Origin: an uncultured bacterium
Lineage (GTDB): Bacteria; Actinomycetota; Coriobacteriia; Coriobacteriales; Coriobacteriaceae
Assembly: GCA_905214465.1 (NCBI GenBank)
Contig: CAJMMD010000007.1
Span: 1 to 64,000 of the forward strand
DNA length: 64,000 nt
Direction of reading: 5' to 3'
The position numbers and the translations under genes are program-made. Under the pieces are notes generated by a model. That model ran no database searches. It had not been told where the DNA came from and was given only the letters and a program-made list of their open reading frames with translations. Each line of letters begins with the position of its first letter. Position 1 is the first letter of the stretch. This document shows, piece after piece, positions 26,440 through 34,410 of the stretch.

Positions 26440-28866
26440 TTACGCGTGCCAGATCTCGTCGCGGTACTCGCGAATGGTGCGGTCGCTCGAGAACCAGCCG
26501 GAGGAGGCGGTGTTGAGCAGGGCCTTGCGGTTCCAGGTCTCCTGGTCACCATAGCTGTTCGTGAGCTTTTCCCATGTATCCACGTAGCTACGGAAGTCGG
26601 CCATGACCAGGTCGGGGTCGTTGTTGTTCATGAGCTCGTTATAGATGCTCTCGAAGTTGCCCGAAAGACCCGCAAACGTGTTGTCCTTGAGCTCGTCCAT
26701 CACGCGGCCCAGACGCTCGCGGTCGCCGTTGAGGGTATCCCACGCAAAGTAGCTGTTCGATGCCCAGAGCTGCTCGACCTCGGGGGCGGTCAGGCCAAAG
26801 ATGGCCTCGTTCTCGCGGCCGGCCAGATCGGCGATCTCGATGTTGGCGCCGTCGAGGGTGCCCAGCGTAATGGCGCCGTTCATCATGAGCTTCATGTTGG
26901 ACGTGCCCGAGGCCTCCTTGCCGGCCGTGGAGATCTGCTCCGAGATCTCGGCGGCGGGGTAGATGAGCTGGGCGTTGCTCACGCGGAAGTTGGGGATAAA
27001 GCAGACCTTCATGACCTCGTTGACGCGGGCGTCGTTGTTGATGACTTCGGCCACGGAGTTAATGAGGCGGATGGTCTCCTTGGCGAAGGTGTAGCTCGAG
27101 GCAGCCTTGCCGCTAAAGATGAAGGTCGTCGGCGTCACGTGGAAGTTGGGATCGGCGATGCGACGGTTGTAGATATCCATCACCTTCATGATGTTCATGA
27201 GCTGGCGCTTGTAGGCGTGGAAGCGCTTCACCTGAACATCGAAGACGGTGTTGGGGTCAATGACCAGACCGGTCTCGGCCTTAACGTAGGCGGCCAGGCG
27301 CTCCTTGTTGGCGCGCTTGGAGGCACCCACGGCCTTCAGGAACTCGGTGTCGTCCTTAAACTCCTTGAGCTTCTCCAGCTCAAAGGCGTCCTTGAGCCAA
27401 CCATCGCCAATGGCCTCGGTCACGAGTTTGGCATAGGTGGGGTTGGCCTCGGCAAAGAAGCGACGGTGCGAGATGCCGTTAGTCTTGTTGTTGAACTTCT
27501 CGGGCGTCAGGGCATAGAAGTCCTTGAGCACGATGTTCTTGATGATGTCGGAGTGGATCTTGGCCACGCCGTTGACGCTGTGGCTGCAGATCACGGACAG
27601 GTTGGCCATGCGAATCTCGCCGTCCCACAGGATGGCGGTCTGGCGCAGACGTTCCTGCCAGCCCTCCTGCGTGGTGTCGAACGACTCGTGCCAACGACGG
27701 CTAATCTCGTCGATGATCTGGTACACGCGGGGGAGGAGCTTGGAGAACGTGCCGATGGGCCACTTCTCCAGGGCCTCGGGCAGGATGGTGTGGTTGGTGT
27801 AGCTCACGACCTGCGTCACGATGTTCCAGGCGTCATCCCACTCGAGCTTCTTCTCGTCGATGAGGATACGCATGAGCTCGGGGCCGCACATGGCGGGGTG
27901 CGTATCGTTGGTGTGGATGGCCACAAACTGCGGCAGCAGCTCCCAGTTCTCGCCGCGCTCCTTCTCAAAGGTGTCGAGCAGGCTGTAGATGCCGGCCGAG
28001 ACAAACAGGTACTCCTGCTTTAGGCGCAGCAGGCGACCGTGCTCGCCGGCGTCGTTGGGGTAGAGGATGGCGCTGATGGCCTCGGCTTCGGCACGCTCGG
28101 CATCGGCCAGGGCGTAGTCGCCGCGGTTGAAGGCCTCCAGATCGAAGTGCTCCTCGACCGGTTCGGCGGCCCAGACGCGCAGCTTGTTGACGGTCTCGCC
28201 GGCATAGCCCACCACGGGGATGTCATAAGGAACGGCCAGGATGTCCTGCGTATCTACCGTGCGGTAGAACGTGCGGCCGTTCTCCTCAAAGCCCTCAACA
28301 TGGCCACCAAACTTAATGGTCACGGCCTTGTCCTGACGGCGGACCTCCCAAGGATAGCCGTGGGTGAGCCACTCGTCGGTGGCCTCGACCTGGCTGCCGT
28401 TGACGATCTCCTGCTTAAACAGGCCGTAGCGGTAGCGCATGCCGTTGCCGTAGCCGGCAATGCCCTCGGCTGCCATGGAATCCAGGAAGCATGCGGCCAG
28501 ACGGCCCAGGCCGCCGTTGCCCAGAGCCGGATCGGGCTCCTGGTTCTCGATGACGGACAGGTCGAAGCCCATGTCGTCGAGCGCCTCGGCGACCATGTCG
28601 CGCACGCCAAAGTTGAGCAGGTAGTTGTCGAGCAGGCGACCGATCAAAAACTCGATCGAGAAGTAGTACACGCGCTTCTTGCCCTCGGCGGTGACGCGGG
28701 CGTCGCTCTTGGTGGCAACGGTGCGCGCCTTCTCGGCCACGAGCTTGGCCAGGGCGTTAAAGCGGTCGAGGTCGCCGGCGGCCTCGACGCTCTTGCCGCT
28801 GATGCTCATGACGGCATCGCGATAGAGCTCGGTAAACTCCTGCTTGTTGTCGAAGATCTTATTCAT
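26440..28866 (-). CDS. glgP: Glycogen/starch/alpha-glucan phosphorylase
   Basis: GT35 enzyme releasing glucose-1-phosphate from glycogen; needs PLP. The 808-aa protein shows YYFSIEFLIGRLLDNYLLN near 70-88, GNGGLGRLAACFLDSMA near 120-137, and the PLP-lysine region EASGTSNMKLMMNGAITLG near 650. Full length for the family, clear aaagga ribosome site. It sits between glgB and glgC in a same-strand run, so synthesis and breakdown enzymes are probably co-regulated. Confidence 0.97.
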   Translation of the reverse strand: MNKIFDNKQEFTELYRDAVMSISGKSVEAAGDLDRFNALAKLVAEKARTVATKSDARVTAEGKKRVYYFSIEFLIGRLLDNYLLNFGVRDMVAEALDDMGFDLSVIENQEPDPALGNGGLGRLAACFLDSMAAEGIAGYGNGMRYRYGLFKQEIVNGSQVEATDEWLTHGYPWEVRRQDKAVTIKFGGHVEGFEENGRTFYRTVDTQDILAVPYDIPVVGYAGETVNKLRVWAAEPVEEHFDLEAFNRGDYALADAERAEAEAISAILYPNDAGEHGRLLRLKQEYLFVSAGIYSLLDTFEKERGENWELLPQFVAIHTNDTHPAMCGPELMRILIDEKKLEWDDAWNIVTQVVSYTNHTILPEALEKWPIGTFSKLLPRVYQIIDEISRRWHESFDTTQEGWQERLRQTAILWDGEIRMANLSVICSHSVNGVAKIHSDIIKNIVLKDFYALTPEKFNNKTNGISHRRFFAEANPTYAKLVTEAIGDGWLKDAFELEKLKEFKDDTEFLKAVGASKRANKERLAAYVKAETGLVIDPNTVFDVQVKRFHAYKRQLMNIMKVMDIYNRRIADPNFHVTPTTFIFSGKAASSYTFAKETIRLINSVAEVINNDARVNEVMKVCFIPNFRVSNAQLIYPAAEISEQISTAGKEASGTSNMKLMMNGAITLGTLDGANIEIADLAGRENEAIFGLTAPEVEQLWASNSYFAWDTLNGDRERLGRVMDELKDNTFAGLSGNFESIYNELMNNNDPDLVMADFRSYVDTWEKLTNSYGDQETWNRKALLNTASSGWFSSDRTIREYRDEIWHA

Positions 28867-28960
28867 ACGTTCCTTTCCCCCGGGGATGTTTCTCCCGGAA
28901 CGGTTATGACTTGTATCCTACGCCCCGTCGGGGCGGGTAATTACAGCTGTAACGGCTTTG

Positions 28961-31204
28961 TTACGCTTCCTTGGCAGACGGCTTAACAGAAGCAGACTTG
29001 GCCTTGGTAGCGGCCTTTTTGGCAGCCGGCTTCTTGGCCGCGGTCTTGGAAGCGGTCTTAGCGGCGGACTTGGCAGCCTTCGCTTTAGCCGGAGCCTTCT
29101 TGGCGGCCGCGGGCTTAGGCTTTACCGAGGACGTGCGCTTTTTGGGCGCAGCCTTGGGCTCCTCGACCACGGGCGGCTTATAGCTGCTGGGGCCACGGCG
29201 CTTAAGCACCACGCCTGCCAGGCCGGGAACCTTAATCTCAATAGAGTCCATCTGCCCGTTCCAGGGATAGGGCTCGCTCGAGCAGGTGTAGGGCTCCTCA
29301 CCGGCGTATCCGCTGCCGCCAAACTCGGGACGGTCGGAGTCGAAGATGACCTCCCAGTCACCCTCGCGTGGCACGCCCACGCGGAAGCTCTCGTAGCTTG
29401 CCGGATCAAAGTTGATCAAGATCACCAGGTCGTCATCGACGTCCTCGCCCTGACGCACAAAGCTCACGATGGACTGCTTGGAGTTGTCCGCATCGATCCA
29501 GGTAAAGCCGTCGTCGGTGTAGCCGCGCTCGTACAAGGCGGGCTCGGCGGTGTACAGGTGATTGAGCGCCTTAATGAACGCCTGATGATGACGGTGGGTC
29601 TCGTACTCCTCGGTCAGGAACCACTGGATGGACTCGTAGTAGCGCCACTCGATAAACTGGCCGATCTCGTTGCCCATAAAGTTGAGCTTGGCACCGGGAT
29701 GCGTCATCTGGTAGAAGGCCAGCGTGCGCAGGCCGGCAAACTGGCGCCACCAGTCGCCCGGCATGCGGCCGATGAGCGAGCACTTGCCGTGCACGACCTC
29801 GTCGTGGCTCAGCGGGCAGATGAAGTTCTCGGTAAAGGCGTACATGATGGAGAACGTGAGCAGGCCGTGGTTGCCGGGGCGCCACGGAAAATCGGTCTGC
29901 ATGTAGTGCAGGGTGTCGTTCATCCAGCCCATGTCCCACTTGTAGTGGAACCCCAGGCCGCCGTCCTGCGGCGGGTAGGTCACGAGCGGCCACGCGGTGG
30001 ACTCCTCGGCCATCATCATCACGTCGGGGTAGTGCGCCTCCACGGCGCAGTTGACCTGGCGGATAAACGCGCTGGCGTCCAGGTCCTCCTCGGTACCGTA
30101 CTTGTTGAACTTCTTTTGCCCCGGATCGTCGATGCCAAAGTTGAGGTACAGCATGCTGGACACGCCGTCCATGCGAATGCCGTCAACGTGGAAGTTCTCG
30201 AGCCAGTACAGCACGTTGGAGACCAGGAAGGAGCGGACCTCGCCGCGGGCGAAGTCGAACTTGTGCGTGCCCCAGTTGGGGTGAATCTCATGCTCAAACA
30301 GCATGTGACCGTTAAAGGTGGCAAGGCCGTGGGAGTCGGCGCAAAAACCGCCGGGCACCCAGTCCATGATCACGCCGATGCCTGCCTCGTGGCACGCATC
30401 GATAAAGTGCATGAGCTGCTGTGGGTTGCCGTAGCGCGACGTGGCGGCATAGTAGCCGGTCGTCTGGTAGCCCCAGGAGCCATCGAATGGATGCTCCATA
30501 AGCGGCATGACCTCGATATGTGTGTAGCCCATGTCGCGCACGTAGTCCACGAGCTCCACCGACAGGTCGTCGTAGGTGTAAAACTCGCCGCGCTGCGCGG
30601 GGAAGGGATCCATGGGGCCGGGGTAGTTACCGAACTCGTCCGGCTCGCCCTGCGGCGCGTCGCCGTGGCGCTTCCATGAGCCAATATGCACCTCGTAGAT
30701 GTTGAGTGGCTGTGACATGTGGTTATGGCCGGCGCGGCGCTTGAGCCACGCGGCGTCGTTCCACTTGTAGCCATCCAGGGTCCACAGCACGCTGGCGGTA
30801 CCCGGAGGGCACTCGGCCTTAAAGGCATACGGATCGGCCTTATAGAGCTTTTCTCCCTCGTTTGTCTCGATGAGATATTTATAGAGTTGGCCCTGCTCGG
30901 CGCCAGGAATAAAGCCTTCCCAGATAGCGCTCGTATGCACGGGCACCAGCGGGTTGGCTTCCTCATCCCAGTCGTTAAATTCGCCAATGACATGGACGCT
31001 CTTTACGTCGGGCGCCCAAACGCAAAAACGCCAGCCGCGCGTACGGTTCTGCGTGTCGGGGTGCGCGCCCATCTTTTCCCAGCTGCGTTCCCACGTGCCG
31101 ATGCCAAATAGATAGACATCGTCCTTGGTGAGCTCCGGTGCGTGCGGGGCGGCTTTACGGGTTGCGGGCTTTTTAGCCGTTGGCTTTAGCTTTGTATCGC
31201 TCAC
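28961..31204 (-). CDS. glgB: 1,4-alpha-glucan branching enzyme with Lys/Ala-rich tails
   Basis: GH13 branching enzyme forming alpha-1,6 links in glycogen. It has a CBM48-like N-terminal domain (FCVWAPDVKSVHVIGEFNDWD), then the barrel with MGYTHIEVMPLMEHPFDGSW, nucleophile Asp in VDGIRMDGVSSML, Glu in MMAEESTAW, and LPLSHDEVVHGK-type motif (here CPLSHDEVVHGK). Both ends carry basic low-complexity sequence: a short KPTAKKPATRKAAPHA lead and a C-terminal stretch of about 65 residues dominated by Lys, Ala and Ser (KKPAAKKAATKAKSA). Start uncertain: GTG 31204 has ggga 6 bases upstream and is preferred over ATG at 31216/31219 or the longer 31264 frame. Confidence 0.95.
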   Translation of the reverse strand: MSDTKLKPTAKKPATRKAAPHAPELTKDDVYLFGIGTWERSWEKMGAHPDTQNRTRGWRFCVWAPDVKSVHVIGEFNDWDEEANPLVPVHTSAIWEGFIPGAEQGQLYKYLIETNEGEKLYKADPYAFKAECPPGTASVLWTLDGYKWNDAAWLKRRAGHNHMSQPLNIYEVHIGSWKRHGDAPQGEPDEFGNYPGPMDPFPAQRGEFYTYDDLSVELVDYVRDMGYTHIEVMPLMEHPFDGSWGYQTTGYYAATSRYGNPQQLMHFIDACHEAGIGVIMDWVPGGFCADSHGLATFNGHMLFEHEIHPNWGTHKFDFARGEVRSFLVSNVLYWLENFHVDGIRMDGVSSMLYLNFGIDDPGQKKFNKYGTEEDLDASAFIRQVNCAVEAHYPDVMMMAEESTAWPLVTYPPQDGGLGFHYKWDMGWMNDTLHYMQTDFPWRPGNHGLLTFSIMYAFTENFICPLSHDEVVHGKCSLIGRMPGDWWRQFAGLRTLAFYQMTHPGAKLNFMGNEIGQFIEWRYYESIQWFLTEEYETHRHHQAFIKALNHLYTAEPALYERGYTDDGFTWIDADNSKQSIVSFVRQGEDVDDDLVILINFDPASYESFRVGVPREGDWEVIFDSDRPEFGGSGYAGEEPYTCSSEPYPWNGQMDSIEIKVPGLAGVVLKRRGPSSYKPPVVEEPKAAPKKRTSSVKPKPAAAKKAPAKAKAAKSAAKTASKTAAKKPAAKKAATKAKSASVKPSAKEA

Positions 31205-31550
31205 GTTTGATCCCATCATGACGCGGCAGCGTGTTGCCTTGGTGACTAGATGCGAAAGGTCCAAGGCTGCACGAATCGAAGGGACGGCGATAGTTCTATG
31301 ATTCGTTCCACCTCGCGTGCTCGGTGGAACTTTCGGCAGAAACTACGATAACACCTGTACGTTACTTTTATGAAGGAAAGTGGTTTTAGGGCGGCGTTTA
31401 ATCGGTAAGCGCCATGTTTAGACCACTGGCAGAATTGCCGTGGTAAAACTCTTGACAGTTTTACCAATTAGGGTTTCAAGATTGTTAGTCTGACGTTTGG
31501 TAAAACGTTTTTAGCAGGATGTTTACCATTTGACATCGAAAGGTTTGTTT
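31205..31550. promoter_or_regulatory. Divergent glgB/HAD control region with GGTAAAAC palindromes
   Basis: A 346-base non-coding gap. It holds a perfect palindrome ggtaaaac (31442-31449) / gttttacc (31458-31465) enclosing TTGACA (31452-31457), a -35-like word. A second looser pair, tggtaaa near 31498 with tttacca near 31522-31528, follows. On the glgB side there are hairpins gttccacc/ggtggaac (31305-31330) and acgaatc/gattcgt (31271-31306) that would lie in the glgB 5' leader. The palindrome resembles a LacI-family operator in size; no regulator gene is in the window. No gene is apparent in the gap. Confidence 0.45.
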
Positions 31551-32240
31551 ATGTCCCAGACCGCCGCCCCCAACGTTGCTTTTATTTTCGATTGCGACGG
31601 CACACTGGTTAATAGCACCCCCGTTTGGGCCTATGCCCAGCCCGAGTTATTGCACCGCCACGGAGTTGACGTGACGGTCGACGATTTTGCCCAGTTTGAG
31701 CATTTGTCGCTCGAGGATGAGTGTCAGGCATACCACGACACGTGGGGCATTGGCGAGAATGGCGAGGAGCTGTATCGCGAGCTGAGCGACATCCTGATCG
31801 ATGGCTACTCCAAGGTGCCGCCGCGCGAGGGGCTCCTGGCATTTTTGGAGCAGGCGAAGGCGGCGGGCATTGCCATGTGCGTGGCTACGTCCACGCCGGC
31901 CGAGCTGGTGCAGTCCGCGCTTGCGGGCGCCGGGCTCGATGCCTACATGGAGTTTGTGACCACCACGGGCGAGGCGGGACGTTCCAAACAGTTCCCCGAC
32001 GTATACGAGCTGGCGCTTCGCCGTCTGGAGGGGCGCCATGGGCACAAGTTTGAGCGCTCATGGGTGTTTGAGGACGCCGTCTTTGGCCTAAAGAGCTCTG
32101 GCTCCGCCGGCTTTAAGCGCGTGGGTATCTATGACCCGCATGGCCGTATGGAGCGCGACGATGTGCGCGCCAACTGCGATATCTTTATCGACAGCTACGA
32201 GGAGCTGGATCTGGCCCGCGTGCTTTCGTTTGAGGGATAG
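31551..32240 (+). CDS. HAD-family hydrolase, beta-phosphoglucomutase/phosphatase type
   Basis: 229-aa HAD phosphatase or sugar-phosphate mutase. Motif I FDCDGTLVN (Asp14, Asp16 in this numbering), an alpha-helical cap C1 insertion, motif II with CVATSTPAE near 120, Lys in GRSKQFPDVYELAL, and motif IV WVFEDAVFGLKSS near 168. These fit the PGMB-like subfamily. Start at 31551 (gaaagg seven bases upstream) is preferred over the upstream TTG at 31530. The gene is followed 9 bases later by thiN. Substrate is unknown; its promoter faces glgB, so a sugar-phosphate role is plausible but only inferred. Confidence 0.88.
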   Translation: MSQTAAPNVAFIFDCDGTLVNSTPVWAYAQPELLHRHGVDVTVDDFAQFEHLSLEDECQAYHDTWGIGENGEELYRELSDILIDGYSKVPPREGLLAFLEQAKAAGIAMCVATSTPAELVQSALAGAGLDAYMEFVTTTGEAGRSKQFPDVYELALRRLEGRHGHKFERSWVFEDAVFGLKSSGSAGFKRVGIYDPHGRMERDDVRANCDIFIDSYEELDLARVLSFEG

Positions 32241-32249
32241 GCGAGGACC

Positions 32250-32891
32250 GTGGCTTGCAAGGTATTAGTGGTCTGCGGCTCGCCCGTGGTGGCGAGCGCG
32301 GATCTGCTGCGCCAGCTGGCGGGGGAGTGCGACCACGTTGTCGCCGTGGACCGCGGCCTGGATGCCCTTCTGGGTGCGGGACTAAGCTGCGACGTGTATG
32401 TGGGGGATGCCGACACGGTAAGTGACGCGGGTCGTGCGTTGGTCGATGCCGCCACCGACTTTGAAGTTGAGCGTCACGACCCCTACAAAGACTATACCGA
32501 CCTGGCGCTGGCGCTCGATTCCGTCCGACGCCGCTGGCCAGGTGCCGAAGTGGTTGCGACCTGCGCCACGGGCGGCCGCCCTGATATGGCCCTAAGCGTC
32601 CTAGGCTTACTAGCCAACTACAAAGACGCCCCCGTCTGGATTGCCGAGGACGAGATCACGGCCCGCATTCTGCATGAAGGCGAATCGTGGACCATCGAGG
32701 GCGTCGTGGACAAGACGTTCTCTATCATTGCTATAGCCCCTGGGACGGTGGTAAGCGAACGCGGCCTAGAGTGGGAGCTAGATCACGCTTCGTTAGGTCT
32801 ACTAACCGACACGGGCATCAGCAACGTCGTCAGGGGTACGGCCAAGATCCAAGTCCACCAAGGTGTTGCGATCGGTTATTTGCTGGCGTGA
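32250..32891 (+). CDS. thiN: Thiamine pyrophosphokinase
   Basis: Transfers pyrophosphate from ATP to thiamine to give TPP. 213 aa beginning at a GTG (VACKVLVVCGSP). Family landmarks: VAVDRGLDALLGAG, CDVYVGDADTVS near 50-61, HDPYKDYTDLALAL (the KDxTD metal/thiamine site) near 73-87, and GGRPDMAL near 110. The C-terminal beta-sandwich domain follows. TPP produced would serve, among others, the MenD-like enzyme encoded in the capsule region, though that link is only an inference. Confidence 0.9.
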   Translation: MACKVLVVCGSPVVASADLLRQLAGECDHVVAVDRGLDALLGAGLSCDVYVGDADTVSDAGRALVDAATDFEVERHDPYKDYTDLALALDSVRRRWPGAEVVATCATGGRPDMALSVLGLLANYKDAPVWIAEDEITARILHEGESWTIEGVVDKTFSIIAIAPGTVVSERGLEWELDHASLGLLTDTGISNVVRGTAKIQVHQGVAIGYLLA

Positions 32892-32956
32892 GGGTTTTAT
32901 CGGGACGGGGCTGAATTGGATAATTTTGGCAAAGCCAAAAAGGGTATATACAATCA

Positions 32957-33068
32957 GTGGTTGGAAGTTGTTAAACGATCGGTTGGTTTCCGTAAACGGG
33001 ATTCTGTTTAATCCAACCACTTATCTAACAACCCGCTCATATGCAAATCCAACCACGTGCTTAACAAC
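32957..33068. repeat. Repeated ATCCAACCA / TAACAA boxes, left side of HEPN cassette
   Basis: Two direct copies of AAATCCAACCAC-N6-TAACAAC lie at 33009-33032 and 33045-33068; a related inverted element gtggttgga with agttgttaa is at 32957-32974. The inverted copy and the first direct copy can form a quasi-hairpin. A further direct copy is found on the other side of the cassette at 34097-34120. Confidence 0.65.
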
Positions 33069-33069
33069 T

Positions 33070-33759
33070 TTACTTTTTGATTAAAGGCCTGAAGTCCACC
33101 ACGCCTTGGCGGGAAAGTCCTTTCCCCGTCGAGTATTCTCGATCGCGCTCGGGGTCTTCCTCGACGAATTTGCACACACCCTTTGCTATGAGAGAGATGA
33201 GCCCTTCAAGCTTGATGACGCAATCGAACTCGCAGTCCTGTTGGCTTCCATGTCCGATTCCTTTATGCCCATAACTCGCGATTATCCCGCGCGCATCGCC
33301 CTGTACGCAAACCCCGATGGCTTTGTAGGGGCTATAGTCTTCGCCCCTTCCCTCGATGACCGACGACCCCGCATGGATCACCGCGCAGCGAAGCTGATAG
33401 AGATCCGATGCCGTAAAGATGCCTCGCTTCTCTATCGTCTCAAACTCCTCTTTTATCTCATCTGGGCGCTTCTCGCCCTTGCGCGCATTGGTCATTTTTC
33501 TCCCATCGTTCGGGAGCCCCAGGTACTCCTCGCACCATTTCCGGTAATCCGTCCCGTCGATGTTTGCGCATACGTCTGGGATGGTCACTACGAGAGTCAA
33601 AGCGGCGAGCAGCAGCCCTGCGTCGAAGGCGTTTTCGCACTCTTCCACAAGCCTGCTGGGCGTACGGCAGACGACGGCGGGGAACCCGTATTCGTTGTCG
33701 CTGCATTTTAAACACGTAGAGGGCATGGGCTCCCAATCGGCAATTGCTGTCATGCTCAT
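33070..33759 (-). CDS. HEPN-like protein with Rx4H motif
   Basis: 229-aa protein not identified with certainty. Its middle shows FDAGLLLAALTLVVTIPDVC near 45-64 and a helical stretch with YQLRCAVIHAGSS, in which Arg124 and His129 form the R-x4-H motif of HEPN ribonuclease-type domains. I recall widespread uncharacterised proteins sharing the LALTIPDIC and LRxxLxHxGS stretches. An N-terminal CLKC pair (16-19) could bind metal. The ATG overlaps the stop of the upstream 90-aa gene (ATGA), so the two are coupled like a toxin-antitoxin or effector pair. Whether it cuts RNA is unknown. Confidence 0.6.
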   Translation of the reverse strand: MSMTAIADWEPMPSTCLKCSDNEYGFPAVVCRTPSRLVEECENAFDAGLLLAALTLVVTIPDVCANIDGTDYRKWCEEYLGLPNDGRKMTNARKGEKRPDEIKEEFETIEKRGIFTASDLYQLRCAVIHAGSSVIEGRGEDYSPYKAIGVCVQGDARGIIASYGHKGIGHGSQQDCEFDCVIKLEGLISLIAKGVCKFVEEDPERDREYSTGKGLSRQGVVDFRPLIKK

Positions 33760-34028
33760 AACACCTCGCCCGTTTCTGTGTCGATTCTCGGACCTGTCCT
33801 CGGTTCGATGAACTCATCCACCATCTCGTCGTCGCGGTCGCGCTCGGTCACGAAGAGCTGTCCCGGGACGTCGATGCGTGGGTCAATCGTTAGGCTGCTG
33901 CTCGCGATGTTGCGATCGAGATGCGGCTCAGCAGTCCCAGTAGTGTAGGCGGGGCGTAGCACTTCGCGCACGTAGTTGACGATACCCAAAATCTCGTTCA
34001 CGTAGTCGAACGCGAACTTCTCGGCCAT
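33756..34028 (-). CDS. Small protein coupled to the HEPN-like gene
   Basis: 90-aa protein of unknown function, first gene of the two-gene minus-strand cassette, with a good gggagg ribosome site. The N-terminal about 30 residues could form a helix (FAFDYVNEILGIVNYVREVL); the rest is acidic and polar (ERDRDDEMVDEFIEPRT), suggesting an extended partner-binding tail. It lacks the GSx10DxD of MNT antitoxins. Position and coupling make an antitoxin or partner role possible, not shown. Confidence 0.55.
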   Translation of the reverse strand: MAEKFAFDYVNEILGIVNYVREVLRPAYTTGTAEPHLDRNIASSSLTIDPRIDVPGQLFVTERDRDDEMVDEFIEPRTGPRIDTETGEVL

Positions 34029-34096
34029 GGTCGGTCCTCCCAGGCAAAGACGATTTCAACCAGAGATTCTACAACTGCAATGAGTTGCTCCGCTTT

Positions 34097-34120
34097 AAAT
34101 CCAACCATTGACTCAACAAA
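34097..34120. repeat. ATCCAACCA box, right side of HEPN cassette
   Basis: aaatccaaccattgactcaacaaa, in direct orientation to the copies at 33009 and 33045. It lies 69 bases upstream of the 90-aa gene start, where a promoter/operator is expected. Confidence 0.55.
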
Positions 34121-34250
34121 ATGGTAGGAGACATTCTTCAACCAGAAAACTAATAAACCCAACAAGTTATTTTCTTACCCGCCAAAAATAGCTAATTCAG
34201 TCCCATTCCAGGAAAACCCGTAAGATAAGACAATCAATCAAAATTCCCCC

Positions 34251-34279
34251 TTGCATCAAGCAAAACATTCCCCTATAGT
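34251..34279 (+). promoter_or_regulatory. tRNA-Ala promoter
   Basis: TTGCAT (34251-34256), a 17-base spacer and TATAGT (34274-34279), ending 13 bases before the mature tRNA. The second tRNA-Ala gene has exactly the same boxes and spacing. Confidence 0.85.
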
Positions 34280-34292
34280 ATCTCCTCGTCAC

Positions 34293-34368
34293 GGGGGCGT
34301 AGCTCAGCTGGGAGAGCGCTTGACTGGCAGTCAAGAGGTCAGGGGTTCGATCCCCCTCGTCTCCACCA
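34293..34368 (+). tRNA. tRNA-Ala (GGC)
   Basis: A 76-base cloverleaf: acceptor gggggcg with cgtctcc (G-U pairs allowed), D-arm gctcagctgggagagc, anticodon stem cttga/tcaag with loop ctGGCag, T-arm aggggttcgatcccct. The 3' CCA is encoded (accA at 34365-34368). Anticodon GGC reads alanine GCC. Sequence identical to the copy at 59413. Confidence 0.93.
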
Positions 34369-34379
34369 TCGTGAATGCA

Positions 34380-34410
34380 AAGGCCTTCGGAATTCCGAAG
34401 GCCTTTTTTC
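34380..34410 (+). terminator. Terminator after tRNA-Ala
   Basis: Perfect 11-bp stem aaggccttcgg (34380-34390) with ccgaaggcctt (34395-34405), loop aatt, followed by a T-run. Confidence 0.92.

Noticed and set aside
26416..28023. 535-codon plus-strand frame opposite glgP
   Set aside because: No family signature, biased composition; glgP is unambiguous on the minus strand.
28958..30679. 573-codon plus-strand frame opposite glgB
   Set aside because: Antisense artefact of high GC; rich in Val/His/Gly with no domain pattern.
32957..34120. Repeated boxes considered as a CRISPR array
   Set aside because: Only three direct copies, 24 bases, uneven spacing with two genes between; no cas genes nearby.
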